Shown here in pieces: positions 42,921 to 53,061 of a DNA stretch of 64,000 nt (position 1 is its first letter; each line of letters starts with the position of its first letter). The stretch is from assembly GCA_020809705.1 (NCBI GenBank), contig CP085834.1, positions 496,001 through 560,000 on the forward strand, read 5' to 3'. The position numbers were made by a program, and so were the translations under genes. Source of the stretch: Calonectria ilicicola. Taxonomy: Eukaryota; Ascomycota; Sordariomycetes; Hypocreales; Nectriaceae. A model generated the notes under the pieces. It saw only the letters and a list, made by a program, of their open reading frames with translations. It made no database searches and had not been told where the DNA came from.

Positions 42921-45900
42921 GATGTTTCGCGGGTTCCCATGTTGTTTCTTTATAGCCTTTCCATTTAATTTCAAATTTCCCGTCTTCTTCTCTCCTTTGT
43001 AGGATTTTTCGACTTCCCACTGATCTTCTGGGTTTTCTATTTGTGGTTTGTAGCTGGGTCCTGTATTGACTTGGATGCCGTCACCGGGTTCTAGCAGTGA
43101 AATGTGGAAGATAGGGTGCACTTTAATGTTGTCTGGGAGGTCGAGTTCATAGTTGTTTTCTGATATTTTTCTTTTAATGGGGTATGGTCCAATCTGCGTG
43201 AAGTCGATTTTTTTGTTTTGTCTTTTTGTTGCAAGATTTTTTGTTGCTAGGTAGACCATGTCTCCCTCCGAAAAGGTTGGTCCCTTCAGCCTTTTGAGGT
43301 TGTAATGTCTCTTCATGATGTTACGGACGAACTCAAGTTCTGTCTTCATTTCTTCATGTAATTTTCTTAGATCATCTGACTTGATCATAGCTTTTGCTTG
43401 GATTGTGCCTTCTAAGGGGGCTCGGTAAGCATCTGGTGTGAAGCCAAAATTGGCTTTTGCTGGTGTTGTCTTAATGCTGTGATTGTAGGATGTGTTATGT
43501 GCTAGCTGTGCGATAGGTAACTTTTCTACCCAATCGGTTTGTTCGTAGTTAATGTAGCATCGTAGATATTGCTCAATTTCCTGGTTTTGGCGTTCGGTTT
43601 GTCCGTCTGTTTGGGGGTGGAAAGCTGTGCTTAGCTTGTGGTTTAACCCCATTAAGGACATCAGGCTTTGCCAAAACTTAGATGCAAATGGTTGTCCTCT
43701 ATCCGATATGATTTCGGTTGGTAGGCCGTGTATAGCGACTATATGTCGAAAGAAAAGGTAGGCGAATTGTTCTTCTTTTGTTGCTTTATTATATGGGAGA
43801 TAATATGCTGCTTTCGTGAAGCGATCAACAATAACGAAAATACTATCATAGTATACTCCTGTAGCAGGGTCTGCTGACAAGGGGAGGTTGGTAATAAAGT
43901 CCATTGTGATTGAGTCCCATGGTCGTTGTGCGACAGGGGATGGTTGCAATAATCCGTATGGTTTGTGTCTTGGTTTTTGGAGTGTCGACATAGGCTGCAT
44001 TCCTTACATACTTGTTCAACTTTCTTTTTCATCTTACTAAAGGAAAATGTCTGTTTGACTCGTTCAAGGGTTTTGTTGATGCCTTTGTGGCCATGCAAGG
44101 GGTGTTCGTGAATGTCCCTTATTAACTCCATTTGGTGTTCTTCTGGCACTTGTAGGTAGTCCGTTTTTCTTCTTCTGGAAGTGCTAGATTGTATTCTTCG
44201 ATTTTCCTTAGTAGTGGATTGCCCTGTTCCACTCGTTGTGTGGGTATTTCCGCAGTAGTGGTTCTGGTTGCACGCGGCAATCCTCCTATTCTCATAGCGG
44301 CGATTATTTTCTTTGTTTCTATTGTCATTCCACTGATTGGGGCTTGTTCTAGTCCTCCGTTGGTGTTGTAGATCAATAGTTTTTCTTGTGTTTTTGGTTT
44401 TTCTGTGTTGTAGTCAGGTCGGCGGCTGATCGCATCGGCGCGGCCATTCTCAGTTCCTTTAACATGAACGATTTGATAGTCGAATTCGGATAGGTATTCT
44501 GCATATCGTAGTTGCCTTCCACTGAGTTTTTGAGTGGTTGCGAAGTAGGCAATGTTTTTATGGTCGGTGTATACTGTGATTTTGTGGTTGCTTCCTAAAA
44601 GGTATTGTCGGAATTCTTTGAAAGCGTTGACAATAGCAAGGAATTCTTTATCGTAGATGGGGTAGTTTAGCTCAGGGCCATGTAGCTTATGCGAGTAGAA
44701 TGCTATAGGATGTAGGTTTCCTTGTTCATCTCGTTGTCCGATCTGGGCCCCTAGGGCGAAGTCCGATGCATCGGTTTCTAGCTCTATAGGCTTATCAGGG
44801 TCGAACATTGCAAGGATGGGTTCTTCTAAAATAGCATTTTTTATGGCTTCGAATGATTGTTGTGCTTTATTTCCCCATCGAAAGGTAATTCCTTTCTTAG
44901 TTAGTTCTGTCATGCCTGAGGCGATTTTACTAAATCCCTTAATGAATCTTCGGTAATAGTTAGCAAATCCGAGGGAGGCTTGTACTTCCTTCACATTAGT
45001 AGGTTCCTTCCAATCTTTTACTGCAGCAACTTTCTTTGGGTCCATGCGAATTTCGTTAGGGCTGATAATGTGTCCTAGAAATTCTACTTCTTGAGTGTGG
45101 AACTTGCTTTTTCTGGTTCAACCAGGAGTTTGGCGTCTTGGAGGGCTTTTAAGACCTTATGAACGTGTTCTTCATGTTCTTCCTCGTTTTTGGAGAAGAT
45201 GAGGATATCGTCCAGGTAGCAGACAACAAAGATATCTAAGTGTTCTCGTAATACATTGGTTATCATTCGCTGAAATGATGCCGGTGCATTTGTGAGTCCA
45301 AAAGGCATAACTAGGTATTCAAACAGTCCAAACTTAGTTCGGAAAGCGGTTTTCCATTCATGTCCTTCTTTAATGCGAATAAGATTGTATGCTCCTTTAA
45401 GATCCAGTGCAGTAAAGATGTTGGCTCCATGAAGGCGATCCTTCATTTCATTAATCAATGGTAGTGGAGTGCGATCTTTAATGGTGATATCGTTGAGCTG
45501 TCGGTAGTCCACGACGAGGCGTAGCTTCCCGTTTTTCTTAGGCACAAACATGACAGGGTAACCAGCTTCGGAGTTTGAAATACGGATATATCCCTTTTTG
45601 AGCATATCTTGGATGTATTCCTTCAGGGTATCAAGCTCGATTTGGTTGAGATTATAAATAGGGTAAAATCGGGTGTTGGATCCGTCTTTAAGGACGATTT
45701 CGTGATCCCACTGGCTAAACTCAGGTAGTCCAGTGTCTAGTTCTTCTGCGAAGAGCTTTTCATAGATTCGGTACTGTGGGGGTACATTGTGCAGTCTGTC
45801 TGTTTCTGCTTCAGCCTTCATTTCTTTGAGGCTTTTATCGATTTGTTGGAACTGTGTTCTAAGGCAGGCGATCGTTCGTTGTCTTTGCCTTTTCTGACCG

Positions 45901-46496
45901 TTCTTGTGTTTATGTTTTGTTCCTTTGGGTGGCGAAGATTCTCCTTCGCTCATGTCTCCTGCTTGGTCAGGGCTAGGAGTTCGAGATCTCTCATCGTGTT
46001 TTATGGAAATATCGCTGGCTGCATCATACTCCTCGGGTATTTGCACCTGGCCAGTACGCCAGCAGATATTAGGGTTGTATCGGTATAACCATGGGTACCC
46101 TAAAACTAGGTCGTGTTGTCCGATATCAACAATATCGAAGGTTATTCCTTGGTTCTTTCCTTCAACGAAGACTTTCAGGTGATCAATCTTTTTGTCTATA
46201 ATACCGTTGTTATATCCAAAGGGTGTTCCTTCTATATTGATGATTTCGTACGGGTCGACTTTCGTTGTCCATGGTAGCTGAAGTTCGTTAACTACTCGAG
46301 GATTCACGTAGTTTCGCTCAGCTCCGCTATCCACCATAGCGTTACACCACTTCCCTTTAATCCTTACTTCTATTTCTAATCGTCGTCGGGGTTGCTCTTT
46401 AGTTGTAGAGTATAGAGCTTTTTAGGGAGTTCTTTCGGTAACTCCGGGGTCGTTGCCCTAGCCGCTCCTGCTGCTCTTCTACAGGGGGCTCCGCTC
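42835..46496 (-). pseudogene. pol: pol polyprotein (protease-RT-RNase H-integrase-chromodomain) with five A-tract frameshifts
   Basis: Domains in order: protease (MVDSGAERNYVN), reverse transcriptase (LRLVVDYRQLN, YLDDILIFSKN with the catalytic YLDD), RNase H (ELETDASDFALGAQIG, VYTDHKN), integrase zinc finger (HEHPLHGHKGINKT, CKECSLC), integrase core (D in SITMDFITN, D in IISDRGQPF, E in NQEIEQYL) and chromodomain (GKFEIKWKGYKETTWEP). The frame is lost at five A5 tracts (plus-strand T5 at 46419-46423, 45108-45112, 44164-44168, 43974-43978 and 43005-43009); at each, one extra A would keep the domain in frame. Longer tracts elsewhere (43208-43214, 44837-44842) are in frame. All catalytic residues are present. 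Confidence 0.9.
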
Positions 46497-46503
46497 GTTT
46501 TTT
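46460..46503 (-). promoter_or_regulatory. Probable -1 ribosomal frameshift signal at the gag-pol junction
   Basis: Heptamer A_AAA_AAC (46503-46497) lies in the correct gag phase, six codons before the gag stop (46481-46479). After a 6-nt spacer a hairpin can form: AGCC (46490-46487) with GGCT (46463-46460) and CCTG (46485-46482) with CAGG (46470-46467). The -1 frame then runs toward the protease. Confidence 0.6.
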
Positions 46504-48260
46504 GGTTTTGTTCGGTGCCAGGCCATTGCTTTATCTATCATGTGGATATCGCATTTGGGGTCTTGACATTCATTCCAGGGCAGCTCGCTGCAATCGGGGA
46601 ACTCAGGCTCACCTGGTTCCAACATAGTGAACTGGTAGTGGGGGTTTCTTCCCGTTACTTCGTGTCGGTCGAAGTGTCTCCCATAGGCGCGGTGGATGAC
46701 CACGTCTTCTACCCTAATGGGAAAGCATGCTGCATGCTGCTTTTGTTCCATGTGTTGGAGGCAGTCGTGGTCGTAGCAGCTTACCCATGAGATGTTCTTA
46801 TGTTCTTCGTGTACCGTGTTTAGTCTAGGGTCATCCTCCTTATGTTGGATAGGTCGGGGGTCGCGGTTTCCTGGTTGCCATTCGCTTCGCGCAAGTAGGA
46901 AGACTTTGTCTCCGTCCCACGAGGGTTCCCTGACTTGTTGGGCCATTCTTTTAATACTAGTTGTCCATTTCCTGTTTCCATTTTCGTCATAAGTGCAGGT
47001 ATCCCACCATGCTGGTGCTTTGTCGGTATACACATCTAGGATGGATGCAGGGATTCCTATCTTCTTGGCTCGTTCCAACCATTCGTGGGGAAGGCAGGAC
47101 TGGCCTTCTTGTCGGGTTGACCATGCTTTTCGGATGGCTTCATCGATTTCTTGTTGCGGAGTGAGTTTTACCTTGCGCAACTCATGGTTTTCCGTACATT
47201 GCTTAACTATGGTGGTTGGTTCATGTTTCTTAATGACAGCAAGAACAACTTTTCCTGTGGTATCCTCTTTTCCTTCTGGTACCGGGGTCCATTGAGTTTT
47301 CATAGTGTTGAGTTGTTTCTGTCCTTCTGGTATGGGTTTGAACTGATTTCCTGTTTTCGGGGAGCGGCATTCGAAGGATTTATGTCCTTTTTTCCCGCAG
47401 TTGAAGCAGGTAATCTTACTTTTGTCATACCCCTGGGTGGCGCCGAGTTCCATTGGCCCTGAATGAGTCCCGTGTGCGGTGCTTTGTTGCTTATTCTGGG
47501 TTTTTCCTTTATTCGGGATATATGGGTTTTTGTTATCTCGGGCGCGTTCCTTGCGTCGGTTAAATTGTCTTTCGTCGATCTTGACAGCACTTTTGATATA
47601 CTCCGAGAGTTTTTCTGGCCGGTCTTCTTTATAGATTTCGTCCTTGACTTCGCCCTTCAGGCCTCTATAGTAGAGTTCCATTAGTGCGTCGTCATCCCAG
47701 GCTGTTCGTGCTGCAATCCTTTTGAACTCGGCCGAATACTGGCTGCAGGATTTTGTTTGTTTAAGTTCGTATAACTGGTTTACAGCTTGTTGTTCCATAT
47801 CGATCGTGCCGAAATTGTCTTTAATAGCGGTTTCGAAATGTTCCCAGTCTCTGAAGATCTCTCGGGTCTCTTCATTTTAGTCAGCGTCATCCTCGTTTTC
47901 CAGATAATCTCTCATGATGGGTTCAAACCATACTCCTGCGTCTCCTTGGAGGAGGGTTTTGGTGTATAGTACCTGGGCTTCGGGGGTTGCAAGTCGCGTT
48001 GGGAAAAAGCGGAAGTATCCCTTCATTCGGGTGAGGAAGGGGACTACATCGGCAGCCTTTCCTAGGAAGGGCTCTGGGACCGGGGGTCTCAGAATTTCAC
48101 CAATGTCTTTACCCTTGTTTCCTTCAACCGTGGTGGTTCCGGCTTTTTCTGCTTTAAGTTGTGCTTGTGCATCTGCGAGTTTCTTCTTAACCTGCTGCAG
48201 TTCCGTAGTCAACTCGGCGTTGCTAGGAGGAGCAGTGGCGGCGGGGTTCTTTCCGGACAT
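46479..48260 (-). pseudogene. gag: gag with zinc knuckle and one in-frame TAA
   Basis: ATG at 48260-48258; about 594 codons, one frame, interrupted by TAA at 47879-47877 between ENEDDAD and NEETREIFRDW. The N-terminus has a coiled-coil region (ELQQVKKKLADAQAQLKAEK) and the capsid-like part (FLTRMKGYFRFFPTRL, YELKQTKSCSQYSAEFKRIA, LMELYYRGLKGEVKDEI). The CCHC knuckle CFNCGKKGHKSFEC follows. The last 200 residues contain His/Cys-rich stretches (YDHDCLQHMEQKQHAACF). CAA to TAA is the simplest origin of the stop. Expected role: capsid of the virus-like particle and RNA binding. Confidence 0.9.
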
Positions 48261-48313
48261 TGTTATTGCTCAATTGTTGACGCGGGTAACCAACTGAACA
48301 AGAGCTTTCAACG

Positions 48314-48708
48314 TGTAACGGTCTGGTCAATTCCCAACTTGATGAACCAATCAGAACGAAGGGTTTATTGTTGGCAGGATGGTTAGGCGCGTTATGGTAA
48401 ATAGAGCAATGGAAGTGTTACGTTAGGTAATAGTCAATCGCAATTGAGGTAACCAAGTTGTATTGAAAGCTGGCTAGTATCGGCCATAAGGGCGGATTCT
48501 AACCTGTCTATATACTATTATCGTAGTAGGCGCTCACTGTGTTGGTTCTATCTAAGTATTGGTGATCGGATGGGTGATCACAGGGTGATCACCAACATTA
48601 TGGGTGATCGCGAGTGAGCGCTTCCTTATTGGTTGGTGTGGGGCTATAGGGTAGGTAGGTGTTAGTTCTGCCGTCGTAGACCGCCTAGGCGTGTCATGGG
48701 TCATAACA
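48314..48708 (-). repeat. 5' LTR (element orientation)
   Basis: 395 bp, same sequence as 41809-42203 as far as I can see. Element transcription should start here and run leftwards. No clear tRNA primer-binding site directly abuts it; a TGG-starting stretch lies at 48292-48281. Confidence 0.95.
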
Positions 48709-48713
48709 TAATT

Positions 48714-49042
48714 AATTAATTATTTCTTTAATATTATATAATCTTAAAAAAAATTCTTATAAATTTAAATTAAAAATAAATTAAATAATAATCTCTTCTT
48801 CTAAATTAAATAACTTATAAAAAAAAAAATCTAATTATTATAAAACTAAATATTATACTATTAACAATATAACTAAAACTCACTAATACCATAAATTAAT
48901 ACAGCCTTTCAGGTACTTAATTTTCTATCATTTTAAAAAGCCTAAAAGGTAAGAAAGATTTTAGATTTAGTATTTAACTAGAATATATTTAATAGTTAAG
49001 AAGCATTTGATTAAATGGATGGTAATATATATAAGGGATTTT
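48714..49042. other. A/T-rich interior of the DNA transposon, right part
   Basis: Continuation of the A/T-rich block on the other side of the gypsy insertion; somewhat less extreme toward the right TIR. Confidence 0.75.
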
Positions 49043-49079
49043 TGCATCGTATGCTTATCTGCATCACAAGCTTATGGAG
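49043..49079 (-). repeat. Right TIR of the DNA transposon
   Basis: Reverse complement of the left TIR; differs at seven positions, all C/T or A/G. Confidence 0.75.
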
Positions 49080-49311
49080 TACGTTAAATAAATTTATATA
49101 TTAAATAAAATAATTAAAAATATTAAATAATAGAAGGAAAAGGAATAGAAAGGTAGAATACGAAATACAAACAACGGTTCAATCAAACAACTAACAGGAT
49201 ACGAGCAGTGACAAACAGTTCCATTTTCTCTACTTGTCCGTAATATTAAAAACACTGATAACATTTAGAAGAACTTTCTTAAATTAAACTCTTCAAGATG
49301 TCCTTCAATAC

Positions 49312-50992
49312 TCAATTTAAAAGCTCATACTCAAGATCAATCAGGGAATACCCTGTCCCTGGTTGACCCATATTATTTGGATTTATCCAGTTAAGGGCGT
49401 TGTTCAGATTGTAGTCGGAAAACGCGCTAGCTCCTTTAGTATTTGGCGCTGTGCAATGTAATTTGCCATCACTTCCAAGTTGGCATGCAAAGCATGAAAA
49501 TCCATCTTGAATACTCGTAGTTAGGCTTGGGAAGGATCTTTCTACAGATGTGGATACTTGCAAATCCGTAAACCCGCCAACATTGGTACGAAGACAAGAG
49601 GTAGTTGGGTCGATAAAAAATTCGGATGCTTGCTGCGCCGTACCACCTTGAAAAACCCGGTTGTTAATATTCTGTACCCAATAGAGATATTTGCCACTAC
49701 GTGTACCACCATTGATCCTAATATGCATGGTTGGAGCCACGGTACTGGTTGCTGTAGTTGTTGTAGTTGACAGTTCCGTTGTTGAGATTGTGACTGTCTG
49801 CTCCTCAACCAGGGTGATCGTTGAGTGATGAGTAATTGTAGTAAGATCCAGCCATATGTTGGTAGCGGTCATAGTGCTAGTAACGGCAACGGATGTGGTT
49901 ACAATAACGATATTAGTGACCGTGGTAGTGCTAGTGCGAGTGATGGTTTTGGTCGGATATGCAGTGCTGGTTGGAGCGATCGTGACTGTTTTGGGCACAT
50001 AACTAGAGGATCAAGTCATTAGTAAGGTCGATGAGACAGACTAGCCTAGCCTTACGGGCCACCCTCTGGAAACATTCATTAACTTACACGGTGACAGTAG
50101 GTGGTGGCAATGTCGATGTGGAAGGTTGAAGTCCGAGGTATTTGCATACAGATGAGTAATCGCTACTTTGGCAAGCAGATGCATATCTGGGGACTTTGGA
50201 GGGAATGGCCGTAGAACATATAGCGCGGACCTCTCGCTTGCTTGGAGCAGATGTCGGAATACCCCATGTGACTGTGCTTGTTATTGTTTCGGTAGTCTCA
50301 GATGTTATTGTATTCTGCTGACATTTAGCCTTCAAGGATATCAAAAAAGAAAAAAAGAAAGACCCATAGACATACAGTAACAGAAGAAGTTAAAACGCTA
50401 GTATCTGTTTCAACTTGTATGGTTTCAATGGTAGAGAGCCGAGTAAGGGCAACAGTAGTCATAACAGAATACGAATTTGTGATTGTGGAGGTACTAGTGG
50501 AGGCAGTGCTAACAGTTTTTGTTGCTGTTAGAGACATTGTATGAGTAGATGTCGGTTGAAAATTTGTTGTTATTGTTCGAGTGAACGCCTTAGTCCTTCT
50601 GTATGGTCAGTTACAGATGCTTGTGGCTTGGCTATGTTAACCCACATTGCACAAGGGGTTAAAATAGTGTTCAGAAATGACTGCGATTTTAAGCTTGTTA
50701 ACAAGATATATTCCTAGCCAAAGTTGGATGCGATGGAAGAACGAACAGCGCAATCGATCTTGGCAGACGCCCACCCGTTTGGGCATGATGAGGAAATCTT
50801 TTATGAAAGTTAGCATAATCAATGGGAAAGGATATGCTGCCCCGCCCCGCCCCAATAAAAAGAGAAAAAAGGGGGGAGGGACGCCACACTTACTGCCTTT
50901 AGACATTTGGCATTGCCAGAGAAACCAGGTGCGGCGAGAGCGATACCGGTGGTAAAAGCCCAGATCAAGAGCTTGGTAGCCTGAGCTTTCAT
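49312..50992 (-). CDS. Secreted Thr/Ser-rich protein, 4 exons
   Basis: ATG at 50992-50990; exons 50992-50894, 50588-50376, 50329-50088 and 50002-49312; 414 residues in one frame. Donors are GTAAGT, GTATGT and GTAAGT; intron 1 is long for this window (305 bp) and holds a C/G-rich run near 50840-50880. The signal peptide is MKAQATKLLIWAFTTGIALA. Then come long Thr-rich stretches (TSTSTITNSYSVMTTVAL, TTTTTATSTVAP) expected to be heavily O-glycosylated, with a Cys-containing island (CQSSDYSSVCKYLGLQP) between. The last 140 residues look globular (YLYWVQNINNRVFQGGTAQ, FSCFACQLGSDGKLHC). I recognise no named domain. It is likely a cell-surface or extracellular protein. Confidence 0.75.
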
Positions 50993-53061
50993 ATTAGAAA
51001 AGATGATGCTGATGTAATACTACTGAGATAAAAAAAAATTGGTTTAAAAAAGGTTCTAGACCCTGGCTGTAGCCAGGTTATATATTATCCGCTCTTGTGT
51101 TCGGGGCACTGGCCATGATTCTGTGGCTGCATCATGTGGGGGAGATTTTCAATAGATCAAGCCACGCGCCTGACCAAAACATAATAGTGGAGATGGGATG
51201 ACTCTTTCGCTCGCCACAGAGTGCGACGAGAACAGCCCAAATCCGACGACTCGGTACTGTGGGGGCCGACGTGGTCCATTTTGAAACCTATTGTCGTCAT
51301 TAAATCGGTGTGTCATCTACTACTACTTGGGTTAAAATTCCGCATACAAGGGTCGAGGCATTAGATGAGATGTTCCCTCATGTTCATATGCTGAGTCTTC
51401 ATTTTCCGCTAAAATCTGAAAATTTACGACTTATTGAAGAGAATTGTCATTCTCATGCATATTTAGAGCGGCGGAATTGTCGACGAGGATTAGCTGCTTG
51501 GAGCATTGGGCCACGCTTATTTGGCGCGGCCTAGACTGCCATCAGGAGTCTCCAACGCAGTAGCGCGAATTGGCCGTGATTTTAGTCTGATTTGGCAACC
51601 AGGATCGTACCACATGTCTTTCCTGCACGAGGTGGTGCACCAACCCCTATGAGACCCAGCCCCCTTCAATATACACGACTGTGCTCTGCATATTTGTTCC
51701 TTTTTTGTAATTAGGGGACCAACAAATCTCAGGGCCAGCGAAGCAAAGTTGATGTACACAATGGAAGTGGTACCTGTATTTCAAGTACGCAGATGGCTTG
51801 GGAACGAATATTACTAGTCCCGGTGCTAGCGTATGCAGTCCGAAAGAGCTATAAGACTCTTCATACATCCTGAAGGATACAACAAATATTCATATCTGAG
51901 CCTTCTTACCAACGGGTCCGTAGAAAACTGGCAAAAGTCTAATTGTTCTATTAAGCAAGACCGCTCGCTGAACTGAAGCTTGCAACACTACTAGAAAGCC
52001 TCCTGCAGTTGACGGTCTTAGGAACAGAAGGAATAGGATGAATTTATTGAAAGCCTGCGCGTTCGAGTTGGCTGAGATTATGTGGGCCATGGCTTAAGGA
52101 ATGAACTGAGAAAATTTCTGGTTCAAATTTAGAATGAAAAGTTGTGACCTTGGGACGAACAATCTGTGACACTGTTGCTATTATAGCTTAGACTGACCTA
52201 CCTGGTTACAGAATGTTACTTGCATAAACATAGCCCTCTTGGTGCCAGTATTCTCGAAGCCAACATAGCTGCTTTCCATCCTGATGGTCATCATCTTTCG
52301 GTTTCAAATAGAAATCAGATTTCCATCTACAACGAGCATAGATTACCCTAGAGCTTAGTAGTATGGCATATTCAAACCCTAATTCGCAACGTTAATTGGT
52401 TTAAATTACATTTTGCCCCACACAAAAAAAAACTAAGCATTGTCCAAAGGGATTTTATAGTGAAATAATCATTAGCATAAAGACTGATATCAATCTACAT
52501 CCGAAAATAAAGTTCTGGTATCCCTGATGCACTGTTTTGCTGATGGGTGAAGGCTGGCATCATGGCACGTCGTTGGATGTGATGCGTTGGGACGATTCTC
52601 TGCGTGTGGTCATTCTCCCACTTGAATGCTCAGCCATGGTTGCCTACACAACACCATTTTTACGGTTCGCAAATGGCCCGCACAATGTTTGCGGCTCTGC
52701 TTTTACACTGCAATTTTAGCACTACGAAACTACATTTATCGTAGGATATGAATTAGCTTCCATCCCCATTCCAAGGAAAAAATAGAGAATAGATAGCTCC
52801 GCCCTCGCTCCCTTGCTAAAACAACGAGTTAATTGAGGATTCAGTTCACGACTTGACCAGGCGCTCACAGATTCATAGCAGAGTAAACCAAAAGGTAGGG
52901 GCTACGCCATTAAATCGAGTATGATAAAAAACTCTAGATAGATTCGAAATTGTCGGTTTTGGAACCAAAATTCCAGCGGAATCGAGCTGGCAACCACATA
53001 TCCTATGGTCGGGTTCCATATTCAGTATTGAATGACATTATGACGTTCAATACCTACAACC
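50993..53061. other. Gene-poor stretch of 2 kb
   Basis: Promoter of the Thr-rich gene at its left end. Short frames (51310-51534 plus, 51517-51868 minus) show no domain. Otherwise nothing supported. Confidence 0.5.
51078..51087 (-). promoter_or_regulatory. TATA-like element of the Thr-rich gene
   Basis: TAATATATAA on the minus strand, about 86-95 bp upstream of the ATG; a CCTGGCT/AGCCAGG inverted repeat (51062-51077) lies beside it toward the gene. Confidence 0.4.

Larger units (their letters stand above)
41809..48708 (-). mobile_element. Ty3/gypsy LTR retrotransposon, chromovirus, minus orientation
   Basis: 6900 bp. The two 395-bp LTRs (TG...CA) show no difference when read side by side, and a perfect 5-bp target duplication TAATT lies at 41804-41808 and 48709-48713. 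In element orientation the order is gag with CCHC knuckle, protease, reverse transcriptase, RNase H, integrase, chromodomain, which is the chromovirus branch of gypsy. Base composition is ordinary, unlike the surrounding RIP-altered block, so it arrived after that block decayed. The coding part is damaged (one stop in gag, five A-tract frameshifts in pol), so this copy is not expected to be autonomous as written. Confidence 0.95.
40326..49081. mobile_element. RIP-shredded TIR DNA transposon (Tc1/mariner-Fot1/pogo-like), about 1.85 kb, split by a gypsy element
   Basis: Ends are 37-bp inverted repeats starting CTCCATAAGCTT (40328-40364 and 49043-49079), 30 of 37 positions alike and all seven differences transitions. 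Each end is flanked by TA (40326-40327 and 49080-49081), the target of Tc1/mariner elements. Subtracting the gypsy insertion (6900 bp plus 5-bp duplication) leaves 1847 bp, the usual size of fungal Fot1/pogo elements. The interior is almost pure A/T with no reading frame, so the transposase cannot be recognised; superfamily is inferred from TA, TIR and size only. Confidence 0.65.

Noticed and set aside
43005..46423. Programmed frameshifting at each of the five A5 tracts
   Set aside because: The tracts are not heptanucleotide slippery sites in phase and several lie inside single domains; kept only as an anomaly to check in reads.
47151..47462. Plus-strand frames across gag
   Set aside because: They are shadows of the gag frame with hydrophobic nonsense composition; unlike the 42300-42920 ORF they have no conserved motif.
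48281..48313. Primer-binding site next to the 5' LTR
   Set aside because: A TGG-starting stretch exists but about 20 bases away from the LTR, and I could not match it to a tRNA with confidence.
51310..51868. Small frames between the Thr-rich and TPR-CHAT genes
   Set aside because: Short, no ATG context or domain, frames on both strands.
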